From: Batrachochytrium dendrobatidis JAM81
Lineage: Eukaryota; Chytridiomycota; Chytridiomycetes; Rhizophydiales
DNA length: 64,000 nt
Reading direction: 5' to 3'
Assembly (NCBI RefSeq): GCF_000203795.2
Contig: NW_006281099.1
Span: 3,932,532 to 3,996,531, forward strand
Positions 12,657 to 23,573 of the stretch are shown one piece after another (position 1 is the first letter of the stretch; every line of letters starts with the position of its first letter). Below the pieces are notes generated by a model. It was not told the origin of the DNA. It ran no database searches and was given only the letters and a program-made list of their open reading frames with translations. The position numbers and the translations under genes are program-made.

Positions 12657-12684
12657 CAAGTGGCATTCGGTCAGCAGCCACTTG
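12657..12684. repeat. Perfect 8-bp inverted repeat upstream of the p22phox-like gene
   Basis: CAAGTGGC (12657-12664) and GCCACTTG (12677-12684) are separated by 12 bp, and a CACGTG E-box directly precedes the left arm (12651-12656). The site lies about 70 bp before the p22phox-like start codon. It could be a dimeric transcription-factor site or a small hairpin in the 5' leader; this is not tested. Confidence 0.4.
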
Positions 12685-12753
12685 AATCATATGCGCCACA
12701 GTCGGAATCCGCCGCATAAATCAAAACTTGAACCATTTTTATTCAACTTAATC

Positions 12754-13213
12754 ATGACTGCTGGAAAGTTTGCATTCCAATGGAGGCCTTGGGCGAACCT
12801 ACAGGCTTACTATGCGGCTGTCTGTAAGTTCAGACTTTGAATTGAATCACAATTGAACCGTTCAGTTTAACCAACTCTCATTGTTATACCCAACATCAGT
12901 TATTTTAATCGGCTCAGTTATCAGTGCATGGTTTCCCAATCGATTTGTCGCAGGAGCCAACCTGTTTATCAGTCTGCTCATTATTGGCTTGGAGCATCCG
13001 TTTCCATACATGGATAAACTTGGATTCGTTTCAAACAACCTGTATCTACGAGCACTCTTGTATGCGGCATGTGTTGTTCCTGGATTGATTCAAGCACCGA
13101 CACATACTGGAGTGCTATGTCTGTCCTGTGCAGCACTGACATACTTGTGGGCTGCAGTGTGTGGTGAATCGGGAGCTCCTGCTGGAAAAGGCAGTGGGAA
13201 AAGCGCTACGTAA
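12754..13213 (+). CDS. p22phox-like cytochrome b-245 light chain (CYBA/NoxD-type)
   Basis: Small integral membrane partner of NADPH oxidases (CYBA in animals, NoxD in fungi), which stabilises the catalytic subunit and recruits its activators. Start at 12754; exon 1 is 12754-12823 and exon 2 begins at 12900. The assembled protein (about 127 aa) starts MTAGKFAFQWRPWANLQAYY, matching the WANEQALASG region of human p22phox. It continues with hydrophobic segments FILIGSVISAW, LFISLLIIGLEHPFPYMDKL, YLRALLYAACVVPGLI and LCLSCAALTYLWAAVCGE, the last matching human YLLAAVRGE. The long Pro-rich SH3-binding tail of animal p22phox is absent; the protein ends in a short Gly/Ser/Lys tail. The spacing of the hydrophobic segments follows the family. 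Confidence 0.8.
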
Positions 13214-13637
13214 TTGGACGTTGATCGTCATGCATAATATTGATTGGCTGACTGGATAGTTATTTTTGTATATAGAAACATATGGGTGTATTTAATCCAG
13301 TCGGTAGATTCCCAGATGCATTGTTGTTAGTATATCCAGATTCAATGGATTGGTTTTATTTTTTAATGAATTGAATGTATATAGCCATTTCGATCGAGTT
13401 GTGATATTACATTTGACCTATTTGGAGTGGATTGAATGGTTTTGTACATGTTCGAATCAAATTTAAAATGTGATTGTTGAACTCATCAGATTCAATCGAC
13501 TATCGATGCATTGAATAGTCTGCATGTGTTGTACATCATTCGGTTTGGTGCTTTTTGATATTTTGACGTTTTTCATCTCCAAATCTACACAACATGTCCA
13601 ATTCTCAGAGCATATCAATGCAAACTTTTAAATTCAT
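13214..13637. other. Intergenic region between convergent p22phox-like and AOS1 genes
   Basis: About 420 bp of AT-rich sequence holding the 3' ends of two converging genes. No ORF with coding character, no RNA gene and no element terminus were seen. Confidence 0.5.
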
Positions 13638-15444
13638 TCAGGGCATAATTTTCATGACTTGTGCGATCGCCTCCCAAGAATCATACAAGAGAACATTATG
13701 AATAGGAGAGTCATTTCGTGACAGTGCTTTCAATAGCTCCTGAGCTAAGATCCCGCCCAGGACGGCACATGATGCCGAAACTTCTACTGATACCATATTA
13801 GCTACATTTCTAATCTCGGAATTGTTTGTATGTATAGGTTCCAACAGTTAGCCTTGGGATATTTGACTGACAGTCATTCAAGCAATATACATATGCTAAT
13901 GTACCTGACCAATTCATCCTCCACAAAAGCACCATCGCATTCCAGCAATTTGGTGACTTGTAATTTCATAGTATTTAGTTCTTGAAGATCTGATGGCATA
14001 TTTATATCTGGGTACCTCCTATGTTTCATCCAATATTCCCACACCGCTAGAATCATTCAAGCGTTGTAATTATAACAAAATGTCAGATCAAGGCTCGTAT
14101 GGAACAAGCCAACGTATAGCTATTGTAATCACAAGCCATTATAACAAACCCCTGATGGCAAAGTATAATGGATGTGCCCTTCGCCTCCAGCGTTTATCGA
14201 TTTTAGGATGATTAAACGTAGTGCTAAGCATCTGTTCAAATGAGCAAAACAATAGTTGTGCTGGTGTATGCTGCGGTTCCTTGCTATCAGCAGACTTTGA
14301 TATGGCAGAGTAGCGATAGTCTTGTAAGTCCGAAAACATATAGCCAAATGTTCCAAATATCGATGCACTCCAAAACAAAATATTCTTTACTCGTACGATC
14401 GTGTTGATTTTAGCCTATACTTGTGCAAAAGCAAATTGACAGCACTTTGTTAAAAGTCATTGTCGCTGTTGGCCAAACTATAGTACTCATTTTCGTCAAT
14501 AAAGCTCGAGTATAAAACATTACCACTATATCTGGATTTTGTCCAATTGCACAAACGATATCATAATTGGTGAAAAAGGTGTCGGGAAGACCGTTGATAT
14601 CGTCGGACACTGCGTTGACACGCACACGAGGATTCAGTTCTTGAATTCGAGGCAATACAGACTCTGCTTTCTATCAGTTGAAAGTTATATTGATGCATCA
14701 AACAATATACATTGTAAGTAGTGTTTTTTACAATCAAGATGGATTTAGGATTAAACTGGCATCTCATTTTCAATAAAGTAGATGAATTTAAACAATCAGA
14801 CTACTTTCAACTTGCATTTTTGCCAATATCAGCATCTCGCAAAAAGAATTGTGATCCCAGATCCTTGGCTTGTACGACCTCTGAATCAGCAATGGTTACA
14901 GCTCCGACGCCAGCAAGAACAATATTTTTGAGCACTTCATTAGATAGCCCAGTACATCCTACAACAAGAATTCGTGCATTTCGCATACTATAAATTCAAA
15001 AATCAGTTATAGCTCAAGGTTTAATTTCAGAAAATGGATATTAAGCATTGGCTTAAATCGATAGAATTAATGCAGTTTTGATGACATACATGTGCAAGCT
15101 TATGAGCCGAAGCTCTCATAAGCTGTCATTCATCAATTAGAAAGTGTTGTAAAGATTGCAATGCCAATCTACAAATGGCTAGCGAGTAATAGCTATACAT
15201 TCATGCAGATTACTCACCGTTGCTGAGCCTCCATTCCCCACAGACGAATCTGCCGATCATAGAGTTTTGCCTCTTCAACTGTCAGTTTGGTTTGTAGTGG
15301 GTTGGTAGATTCAACAGCAATACTCTTGTTTGCAGTCATCTCTGCAGACGATGGCTGATTGTGTTGATCAGTGTGTACTTTCTTTAAAATAGGAAACTCG
15401 ATTTTTTTATCCAGCTCGGCATCATTTCTAGAGTGCTTTGGCAT
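13638..15444 (-). CDS. AOS1: SUMO-activating enzyme subunit 1 (AOS1/SAE1)
   Basis: Regulatory half of the heterodimeric SUMO E1; with UBA2 it adenylates SUMO. I chose the ATG at 15444 (MPKHSRNDAE). After a charged leader comes LTVEEAKLYDRQIRLWGMEA, the E1 signature start, then ARILVVGCTGLSNEVLKNIV with the nucleotide-binding loop. Next are DLGSQFFLRDADIGK, ESVLPRIQELNPRVRVNAVS, FFTNYDIVCAIG, and FWSASIFGTFGYMFSDLQDY, matching the FGYHGYTFANL region of human SAE1. The C-terminal exon has VEVSASCAVLGGILAQELLK and SRNDSPIHNVLLYDS, matching the SAE1 end. No catalytic Cys domain is expected in this subunit and none is seen. At least five introns. It is head-to-head with ASNSD1 across 264 bp. Confidence 0.92.
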
Positions 15445-15708
15445 TGTACCAAGTGCTTTATTATAGTATATTCCGAGTAAGTGCCAGAATTCAATGAATT
15501 TGACAAGTTGAATTTTGTTGACTCGGCCTATCAAGAATGATGTGTTGCTTGAGATATGCTTAGATTTAGAAATACCAATTTAATTTTGTTAGTATTTCTA
15601 AATACAAATCTATTCAGAACGCAGCCTTAAACTGGCTTGAGCGACAAGTCTGTTTTTATTCAAATAGATTTGAAACCTGTCGAGTTGCACTTTCCCAACA
15701 ATTGATCA

Positions 15709-18231
15709 ATGTGTGGTATTCTGTTTGTGATAGAAAGATTCGGTTGTTCAGACGGAATAAAATCCAATCATGAGCCTTTGATTCAATCACTCTGTCAGTC
15801 CAATCAACTTCGAGGTATTTTCAATTGAATCAGATACCTCTTGCAAACAAATTAACCAATCCATCATTCAAATCAATCAAATAGGCCCAGACTGTTATAC
15901 CTTTCAAACATGGATCACACAGTCAGCTCATAACGATTGCAAAATAAAGGCAACACTGCATGGCTGGGTATTGCATCTTCGAGGCAATATGCCAGCTCCA
16001 CAGCCCATGATAGATTTACATGGCAACTATCTATGTTTTAATGGCCAAGTATTTGGAGGTCTTCATGTGCCACTAGATTCAAATGATACTACTATGCTGT
16101 CGTCCCAGTTGGCAATCGAAAATCTGGACGAGTCTCATATCTTAAAAACGTTATCTGAGATACATGGTGAATGGGCAATCGTATTTTATCATGTAGGGTT
16201 TCACTTATCACAAGTGTTTAGTCAATTCAATTGAGAATCAATGTTTATACTTGTCCCATTTTGATTTCAACTTTTTAGAAACGAACAAACTGTGTTTATT
16301 TTGGACGAGACCATCTTGGCCGGAGATCGCTTCTTATGCATCTTCCAACTCACCCACAAGACACGTTTATACTATCTTCTGTTGGTTCGCAACTACCAAA
16401 AGATGAACTGCCCAGTTTATCTCAAAATAACGATTTTTGGACAGAAGTTCCTACTACCGGACTATTTGTTGTGGATTTAGCTCTTGTCAATACAGCCTGG
16501 AATGATCCTACACAATATTTCAGGCATATTTCATGGTCAACCTCATCTGACCCTTTAACAAACTTGGTAAATGCTTATTTTTATGTTTTAAAATGCGTTT
16601 TCTAACCACCACATTGAAATTTAAGAATATTTATCATTTGACTGTTTTTTCTACTGCATAGATATGTCCATCACTATTGCTAAATACCCAGATCCCATCA
16701 GATTTAGATCTTGGTAGTATAGATCAAACAGATCCTCGAATTGGTTTATCAATGATAGATGATGCTTCCCCAATGAATAGCGCAGTGAAATCACTTGAAT
16801 CTGTACTTGCAAATGCTGTTCGCACAAGAACAGAAAACATTCCTGCTCCAATTAGGCAAGCCATGCTTTTATTGAAACGATTTTAGTTGTTGACGACTTT
16901 ACTTTTCTAGCATTTAAAAAGCCGACTAATTTTAATCATCTGATTTTGCCACAATAGTGGGAATGCACGACTTGGTATACTGTTTTCTGGCGGACTAGAT
17001 TGTATCACATTAGCTGCACTTGCTCATCGTATTATTCCACCAATGGAGCCAATAGATCTTTTAAATGTTGGGTTTGAGAACCCACGAATTGCTCAGCACA
17101 AAAACAAAACTACACTCAAAAAAAATGTCGATAATTTAAAAGATGAACCACCGCTATTACTTGCATCCAATTCATTTGACGTTCCAGATCGACTGACAGG
17201 TCGACTTGGTGCTACAGAGCTGCAGCAGCTTTTTCCTTCGCGTGAATGGCGATTTGTATGTATTAATGTCCCATACACGGAAGTTGTAGCATGTCAGCCT
17301 TACATTATGAATTTAATGACTCCGCTCAATACTGTAATGGATTTAGTTGAGTAGTTATCTATTCTCGATGTTTTATAGTATCAAGTTGTATGATTATGTA
17401 GCAACATTGTTTTACCAAGTGATTTGTAAGTAGACTAATGCGAAAGTTTGGTATTTATTGTATACCATTAGAGCATTGCCATGGCATTTTGGTTTGCATC
17501 CCGTGGGATTGGTAAGTATGATTGAATAGATTAGTCTATTTGCTTTCAAAGTTGTTGGATTCGTCCATATTATGTTGGACGGGCTAAATAGTTGAATGTC
17601 TCACAAGGTGTGTTATATTGAATGACAGGAACCATTTTGGATCAAAACGGCGCTCAGAATGTATACCATAGTCACGCAAAAGTGCTTTTAAGTGGATTAG
17701 GTGCAGACGAACAGGTAGCGTCACCTTGAATAGATTTAAAAGTCATTCGCTTGATATAATGTGTTTTTTAAAAACATCGTTTTCTAGTTTGATACTCATG
17801 CTGTTTTACATGATTGTGTTTACAAAATGGAAATGTGTCGATAGCTTGGTGGATATGGACGTCATAAGGCGAAATTTAATGCACTTTCATGGGAAGGCTT
17901 GATTACCGAACTTCAGCTAGACGTATCTCGCATATCCACTCGCAATCTTGGTCGTGATGATAGAATTATATCTTCCCATGGCAAAGAAGCACGATTTCCA
18001 TTTTTGGATCGCAATGTAGTGAGTTTACTTTGTCAATTACCGATTCATTTAAAAACTGATCCGAGAAAACCCAAAGGGGTTGGCGATAAACTCGTGTTGA
18101 GATTGGTTGCAAAAGGCATGGGTTTGGATCGAGCTGCTATTGAACCGAAGCGTGCAGTGCAATTTGGTGCAAGGACTGCTAAAATGGAATCTGGAAAGCA
18201 AAGCGGGAAAGATGTGTTGAATTCAGAGTAG
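15709..18231 (+). CDS. ASNSD1: Asparagine synthetase domain-containing protein 1 (ASNSD1)
   Basis: Asparagine-synthetase-like protein with an N-terminal class-II glutamine amidotransferase domain and a C-terminal synthetase domain. Start at 15709, MCGILFVIERF, so Cys2 can act as the amidotransferase nucleophile. Exon joints restore SNQLRGPDCYTF and VYFGRDHLGRRSLLMHLPTH, the standard GATase-II blocks. The synthetase half has ARLGILFSGGLDCITLAALA (PP-loop SGGLD), MEPIDLLNVGFENPR, SFDVPDRLTGRLGATELQQL, VLLSGLGADEQLGGYGRHKA and STRNLGRDDRIISSHGKEAR followed by FPFLD. The last block follows the ASNSD1 version, not the ASNS one. It ends after AIEPKRAVQFGARTAKMES. About eight introns, including short ones around 17360-17640. 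Biochemical activity of this family is not settled. Confidence 0.93.
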
Positions 18232-18470
18232 ATGCACTGTACAAGGGGGTAGTTGAAAATAGGTAAAATAAAATAACATTCATTCTATCGCTGATTTCTG
18301 TGCTCGAAATGCTTTACTTTATTTGGTGATGTTGTGCGAAATCCTGTATAAACTAATACAGCCGGTAGTGTTTCACTAACACAGAATAAACGAGTTTGAA
18401 TTGATCGAGTAGCTCAAGTATAAAAAGTGAATAAGAACCACATGCCATGCACAAAAGTGAGACATTGGTC

Positions 18471-20011
18471 AACGTTGAACCTGAAGTAAACCGCATTCAA
18501 CAAGTTTTTGAAGTTTGCTGATTATTTTAGTTGGAGCACGTTGCATAATCTGTGTAATCTCTGGCGGATTGTGTTGGATCTGTGACAGAATCGTTTGAAT
18601 TTGAGGGTCTCGAAGAATACTCTAATTTTTTAGATATAGAAACCACAAAAGAATGGCCGTTACTGTTAGCGCCAATACCTATTGTTGTACATCTTAGTAG
18701 TCTACATGGAATATGTCAAATGTTCTAAATCAACCTGAATTTCGGGATCATTCAAGACTCGTTCTATAATGCGTTTTTCATGTTCTGGGAGATCATTGGG
18801 TATACTTGGTTTGACAGCTACCGATTGTTCCTCCACTTTATGCTTTATTGTTGTACTATTGTCGGTGACAGCAGCGCCTTCTTTTGCAAAAGAAATCAAA
18901 TGATCGCCAATAATTGCAGCCAGTTCTTTCAATGCCAGCAAGAAATCAGGTCGCTCTTTGACATACTTTTCAAAGGTTTCCTGTGGACTAGTTACTAGAT
19001 TTTGTGCAGCTTGAGAAAACATTGGATCTGCAAACGCCTTGGCCAAGTTGGGAGACTGTCGTACCCGTTCCCAAAATGCATTCGTCATCCATGCTGTGTA
19101 TTGAGGAGATAGATCGAATACAAGTTGAGACATGTATAAAACACATTATTTCAGGTGAACAAAAAAGTAATACTAATCCAGTATAACTTGTACCTGGAGT
19201 TGCACCATTTGCACCGGCATCAACTTTGAACATTTCTTGGATAGAATCGGTCAAATGTGAATTAAAAGGCACATGAGCGGCATGAGATCCTGACGATTGT
19301 TTCGGAGTAGCGCGGATGAAGGGCATATCCGATTCTGTGTTTTCCAATTTTGAAGCAGTGTCAAGTTTCTTACTGGTAGGTGGAGAAATAGATTGTGATG
19401 GTTTATTGGTGCGGGACACGTCGGTCTTGATAGTTGGTGCTTTAGATTTTGCCAATGCAAAGAATCCCTTTTTCAAGCCATTAAACTGAATATGTGTAAG
19501 CAAAAAGCATAACATATCGAAGCTATGCCGACATATTCAGTTGATATCAACTACCTCTTTGTCAGAAGCTGGTGTTGGAGGTTTATATATAGACCCAGAT
19601 ATGTTTGATACCGATTTAATAGCCTGTGCATTTTGCTTTTTTGCAGCAGAAGCTAAATAGTTGGAATTAGTGGTGTTGTGTTGGGAAGATACTTGGACTG
19701 GACAATGATCTGAATCTGAGTCGATTTGAACGTTAGTGATGTTTAATGAACAAGTTTTGAGTATTCATTAACATACTCATTGATAGCTTATTAAATAAGT
19801 GAGTCATATCCTCGAGTGGTGGTGGACCATCATCTAGTCCATCCCTATCGATGAATGCATCTACCATGGTTTTGCTGCTCGATGGAGGCAAAGCGTCATT
19901 CCAAGCTTTGAACAAGAGTTTAAAAATACAGTGAGTGATACCTATGTTGGAAGGTATGGAGTTGTACAGTAACTTGTTTAAAAGATAGATGCACATACCT
20001 GATGCTGCCAT
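18471..20011 (-). CDS. STI1/DP-domain protein, unassigned
   Basis: I do not recognise the ortholog. Start at 20011: a four-codon first exon (MAAS) splices to AWNDALPPSSSKTMVDAFID and then DDGPPPLEDMTHLFNKLSM. A Ser/Thr-rich linker follows, with a conserved-looking FNGLKKGFFALAKSK motif. The C-terminal half has the look of STI1 (heat-shock chaperonin-binding, DP) repeats: one with LSPQYTAWMTNAFWERVRQS, PNLAKAFADPMFSQAAQNLV and a following FLLALKELAAIIGDHL, and one with ILRDPQIQTILSQIQHNPPE and TKIISKLQKLV. VLNDPEIQVDLEHL adds a DPEIQ turn. STI1 repeats occur in HOP, HIP and ubiquilins, so a chaperone or client-binding role is possible. No TPR, UBL or UBA was seen, which argues against HOP, HIP and ubiquilin themselves. 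About six introns. Confidence 0.75.
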
Positions 20012-20350
20012 TACAAGAGTGAATTGTCTAGACTGTTGTAGGAATAAACGATATGAACAAGATTCTGGGAAAGTAAACTCCGCCAAGATGCTCGCCTTGT
20101 CAGCATTCAAGATTAAACAAGACCTGATTCGCTAATAAGATACAGACTCATAAACTTGTTTGATTCAAGTCTACACTAGACAGTTGTTTTACAAGAACAT
20201 CCGATTTGGAGTGAATCCAGTATATCTTGACACTTGTTTTTAGCAAGAGCAATACGACAAATTCCCAGTTTTAATGTGCAGAATCAACATTGTATTGCCA
20301 TTCACAGATTTCAACTTACCCGAGTGAAAACTTTCTCAAATTGAATCGGC
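20012..20350. other. Intergenic region between divergent STI1-domain and GCSH genes
   Basis: About 340 bp, expected to carry two divergent promoters and 5' leaders. I see no element, RNA gene or strong TATA-like motif. Confidence 0.5.
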
Positions 20351-21377
20351 ATGTTCAGATCCATCACTGTTGCTCGCTGTGTTGCTGCCAGCACTGCATT
20401 CCGTTGTCCATCATCTCTCCGCATTGCTCCCATGGCTCTGTCTCAGACTCTGTCCCAGACTCTGCGCAGCTATTCCAGTATGAACTCTTGTGTTTTATAT
20501 TACCATTGTAATTGATGATCCTATCAAATTGCTGGCTCTTTAGTTTTGAGCAGAATTGCTGATCATATTTCTGCAAGCCTTGCTAAACTCTTATAACCCT
20601 ATGATCTTGTTGGCAAACCAATAACACTTGCTGTTGCTTTCTATTTGACTTCATCTAGCTCGCAAGTACACTGCTGATCACGAGTGGGTAAAGGTGGATG
20701 GCAAGGTTGCCACCATTGGTATTAGCGAGTATGCTCAAAAGGCACTTGGTGATGTTGTCTATGTTGAAGTTCCTGAAGTCGGCTCCCTACTCAAGCGCAA
20801 AGGTATCATTTTTCTTTTACCATACATGAATGCACTTGTCATCCTTACTATAGCTTTCCATTTTTTCATTTTTGATTTTTGATTTTCGAATCTGTCAATG
20901 GGAGTCATAGGATGATGCAGAGGTGAATGGGATCACTGATGGTTGTTATGTTCCTGTTGTATCATTTTTATAGATGTGCTGAGTGCAGTCGAGTCTGTCA
21001 AGGCTGCTAGCGATGTCTACACTCCTGTTACCGGCACTGTTCTCGAGGTCAACACTAACCTCGCTGATGAACCCTCTCTCATCAACAAGTCTCCATACGC
21101 TGAAGGTAATTTTGATAAATTACAAGAGTGCTGTTGTTCAGAGAGCACTTTTTTGAAGTGTGGTATGGGTCAGTTTTATGCTTACTAATACAGTACCATG
21201 AATGGCTACTACTCCACACATGTTGGATGATCCAAACTATTTTTTGAATGGACAAAACGCGCTGGATTATTTTGGAATGCCATTACACTAGGCTGGATTG
21301 CAAAGATTGAGATGTCCGACTCTACCCAGCTCAATGAGCTCATGGATGAAAAGGCTTATGCTGCTCACATTGAATAG
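20351..21377 (+). CDS. GCSH: Glycine cleavage system H protein, mitochondrial
   Basis: Lipoyl carrier of the mitochondrial glycine decarboxylase complex; it shuttles the aminomethyl group between P, T and L proteins. Start at 20351. The first exon encodes an Arg/Ser-rich presequence with no acidic residues ([14 protein letters not shown] ... LRSYS), typical of mitochondrial import. Exon 2 gives [40 protein letters not shown] and SLLKRK. Exon 3 gives [20 protein letters not shown], with the lipoylated Lys in ESVKAASD, then [20 protein letters not shown]. The last exon gives [20 protein letters not shown]. Domain length and order match the family, and the lipoylation site is intact. Four exons; all introns keep phase. 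Confidence 0.95.
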
Positions 21378-21644
21378 ATGAACATTCAAGATTCTTTATA
21401 GTAAAAAATACTGTGTTCAATTATAATCGAGACTTTTAAATTAAAAATGGTATATCGTCTACTGGTAGCAAAGGTGCAAGGCATTTTATAAACAATTTGA
21501 AAAATAAGTTTATTTTTCTACATCTGGCATATGCTTCTGCTGCAACTGGTTTAAAATTAAAACTTGTACTAATTAAAGCACCCCACAAATTACTCATACA
21601 TGGGATTGATATCATTGAAAACCAATGAATGATATCATTTGATA

Positions 21645-23430
21645 TTATTGATGCATCGTGGCAAATGGAGTCATTTCACCTCTTTTTTCGTCGTTCTTCT
21701 TCCTCGGGTCTCCGCCGCTTCTAAGTCAAACAAAAGTGGAATTAGCGCAATCTCAAAGTGTATGATGGAACTGAATTGAACATGGATACAGTTTTCAAAA
21801 CCAGATTAAACGATCTTGAGAAACCAACTGAACAATAGCTCATGTACACTCAATCATATGAAGCAGAGTCCGCACCTTTTTCTTTATTTCTGACCCAATG
21901 GCATTTTCTGGCCGCATGTCCAATCGAATGACCAGCTTGGGTGTTGCGGAAGTATTGGCTGAAAGTGGAGCCACGGCTGATGCTGCTGTCGTTGGAGCTA
22001 TTGATGCTGCAGTATGTGTCAAGTTTAATTTTAAAGGCGGTCGACTAGTAGGTTGTGTAGATGGAGTGATGGGAGATGTCAATGACTTGGCTGGTGTGGT
22101 GAAAGCTGTCGTAGCCGATGAGGTAGCTTTAAGATTTGAAGGCATGAGTGTAAGTCTAACACTAGAAGATGCTACACCAGAAACTTCTGGCATTAAGTTG
22201 GGTTTGGATGCTGCTGGCAATACTGTAGTGTGATTAGTAGGTGATGAGTGTTCTGGCGAGTTTAATTTGGATTCAGATTTTTCATCTGGTGGTATTGAAT
22301 TGTCTAGTCCAAAAAAAAGTCCTTCAAACTAAAATAAATCAAGATTGTTAGCATGTCAATTACACATTTGGTAGTGACAAAAAACAGGTTTCAACAGCGA
22401 TTTAAAAAGGTAAATCAACATGACATCAAGTTTCAAACCAAGCGATTGGCAACTTACTCCAGGTATGAGTCCAGGGACAAGTGAAAATGCAGCATTTAGA
22501 GTATCTTTGTCAAACGGCATGGGCTGAATGGAAACATTCATTTGTGGTCCAAATAGCAAATCTCGCAATCCACTATCTGGTGACAAATCTGGATTTCCTA
22601 TAAAACCAAGACGGTTAAAATACAGCACATGGCAACTCTATTACAAAACACATGAGCAAGTGAATGCTGTTTACCTGGAAGATCGGCGATATATGAGGTA
22701 TATGATGAGTCCATAGTTTTAGCAGGGCTTCCATTTGATTCTTCAGAGCCATTATGCAACTGTACAGGTTTAGTAGAGGATGCTGTAGACTGTAATCTGT
22801 AAGGTCTGATGTATGAATCATATAGTGGTCGTATGCCGAATAGAGATACCAGATCCTGTTTTGCAGTTAAAGTTTCTGGCAAGCGAGGACCAAGCTCTAA
22901 ATCCAAAGAGCCATATAAAATTGAACAAGGATATGGATGTTAGTCTAGATCTAAACAGAGCGAATGGCAGAGGATCAGACAGACGAGTAGTTTTAAATAG
23001 CACAAGGCAGGTTTCAGAGTATATCAAGGCATTGTAAGATGAGAAATGCAGTTCTATTCACTCAATAGAATCACACTGAATGAATATAATTCAAACAAGT
23101 GGCCATGGATTGGAATACTTGATGGAAATCTTCAGAATAAAACCCACCAGCAGGACGTTGCTTGAAATAATGCAAAGAGTCTGCAGGACGAATAATATGT
23201 GGTTCTTCCATAAGCATATCAGTCAGAACAGCATTGTCCGTGATTGGGTCAGTCTGAAGCCTATCTGAAGATGTATCAAAGATGGCAGTAGTGTCGATAC
23301 GAGCCGACTCGGGAGATGGTGGCTGCTGCTCTAGAGTGGATTGAAAAACATCCGACTGTGAAATAGGATAGTCGATTGTCGCAGTGGTTGCAGTAGCCCA
23401 GTCCATCATGGTAGTTGCAGTCACTTCCAT
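21645..23430 (-). CDS. MED19: Mediator complex subunit 19 (MED19/Rox3-like)
   Basis: Probable head-module subunit of Mediator. Start taken at 23430 (MEVTATTMMDW); a longer reading to 23466 has no supported ATG context. The N-terminal exon ends HYFKQRPAGGFYSEDFHQ and splices to ELGPRLPETLTAKQDLVSLF followed by GIRPLY, which fits the conserved QDLISVYGL block of yeast Rox3. Next come SSYTSYIADLPGK (yeast YKNQIADLSGK), DLLFGPQMNVSIQPMPFDKD and EGLFFGLDN, in the same order as yeast. A Ser/Thr/Pro/Ala-rich linker (21840-22240) and a basic end (KRRRPEEEERRKKR) resemble the lysine-rich tail of animal MED19. The call rests on short but ordered motifs. It is head-to-head with the SMR protein across 143 bp. 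Confidence 0.75.
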
Positions 23431-23573
23431 AACCACAAGGCAGCGCAAGTGGTAAAAACAGCACAATGATCAGCCAGGACTAGACTGTATAATATACGGT
23501 CTGGCCACTTCTTTATGCACGTGATGTTGTGTTGACCCAAAACTCGTTCGTTGCTCAACTGCTGTTCTTGCAG

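Noticed and set aside
21898..22233. Ala/Val-rich open frame on the plus strand
   Set aside because: Antisense to the Ser/Thr/Pro-rich linker of MED19; low-complexity shadow.
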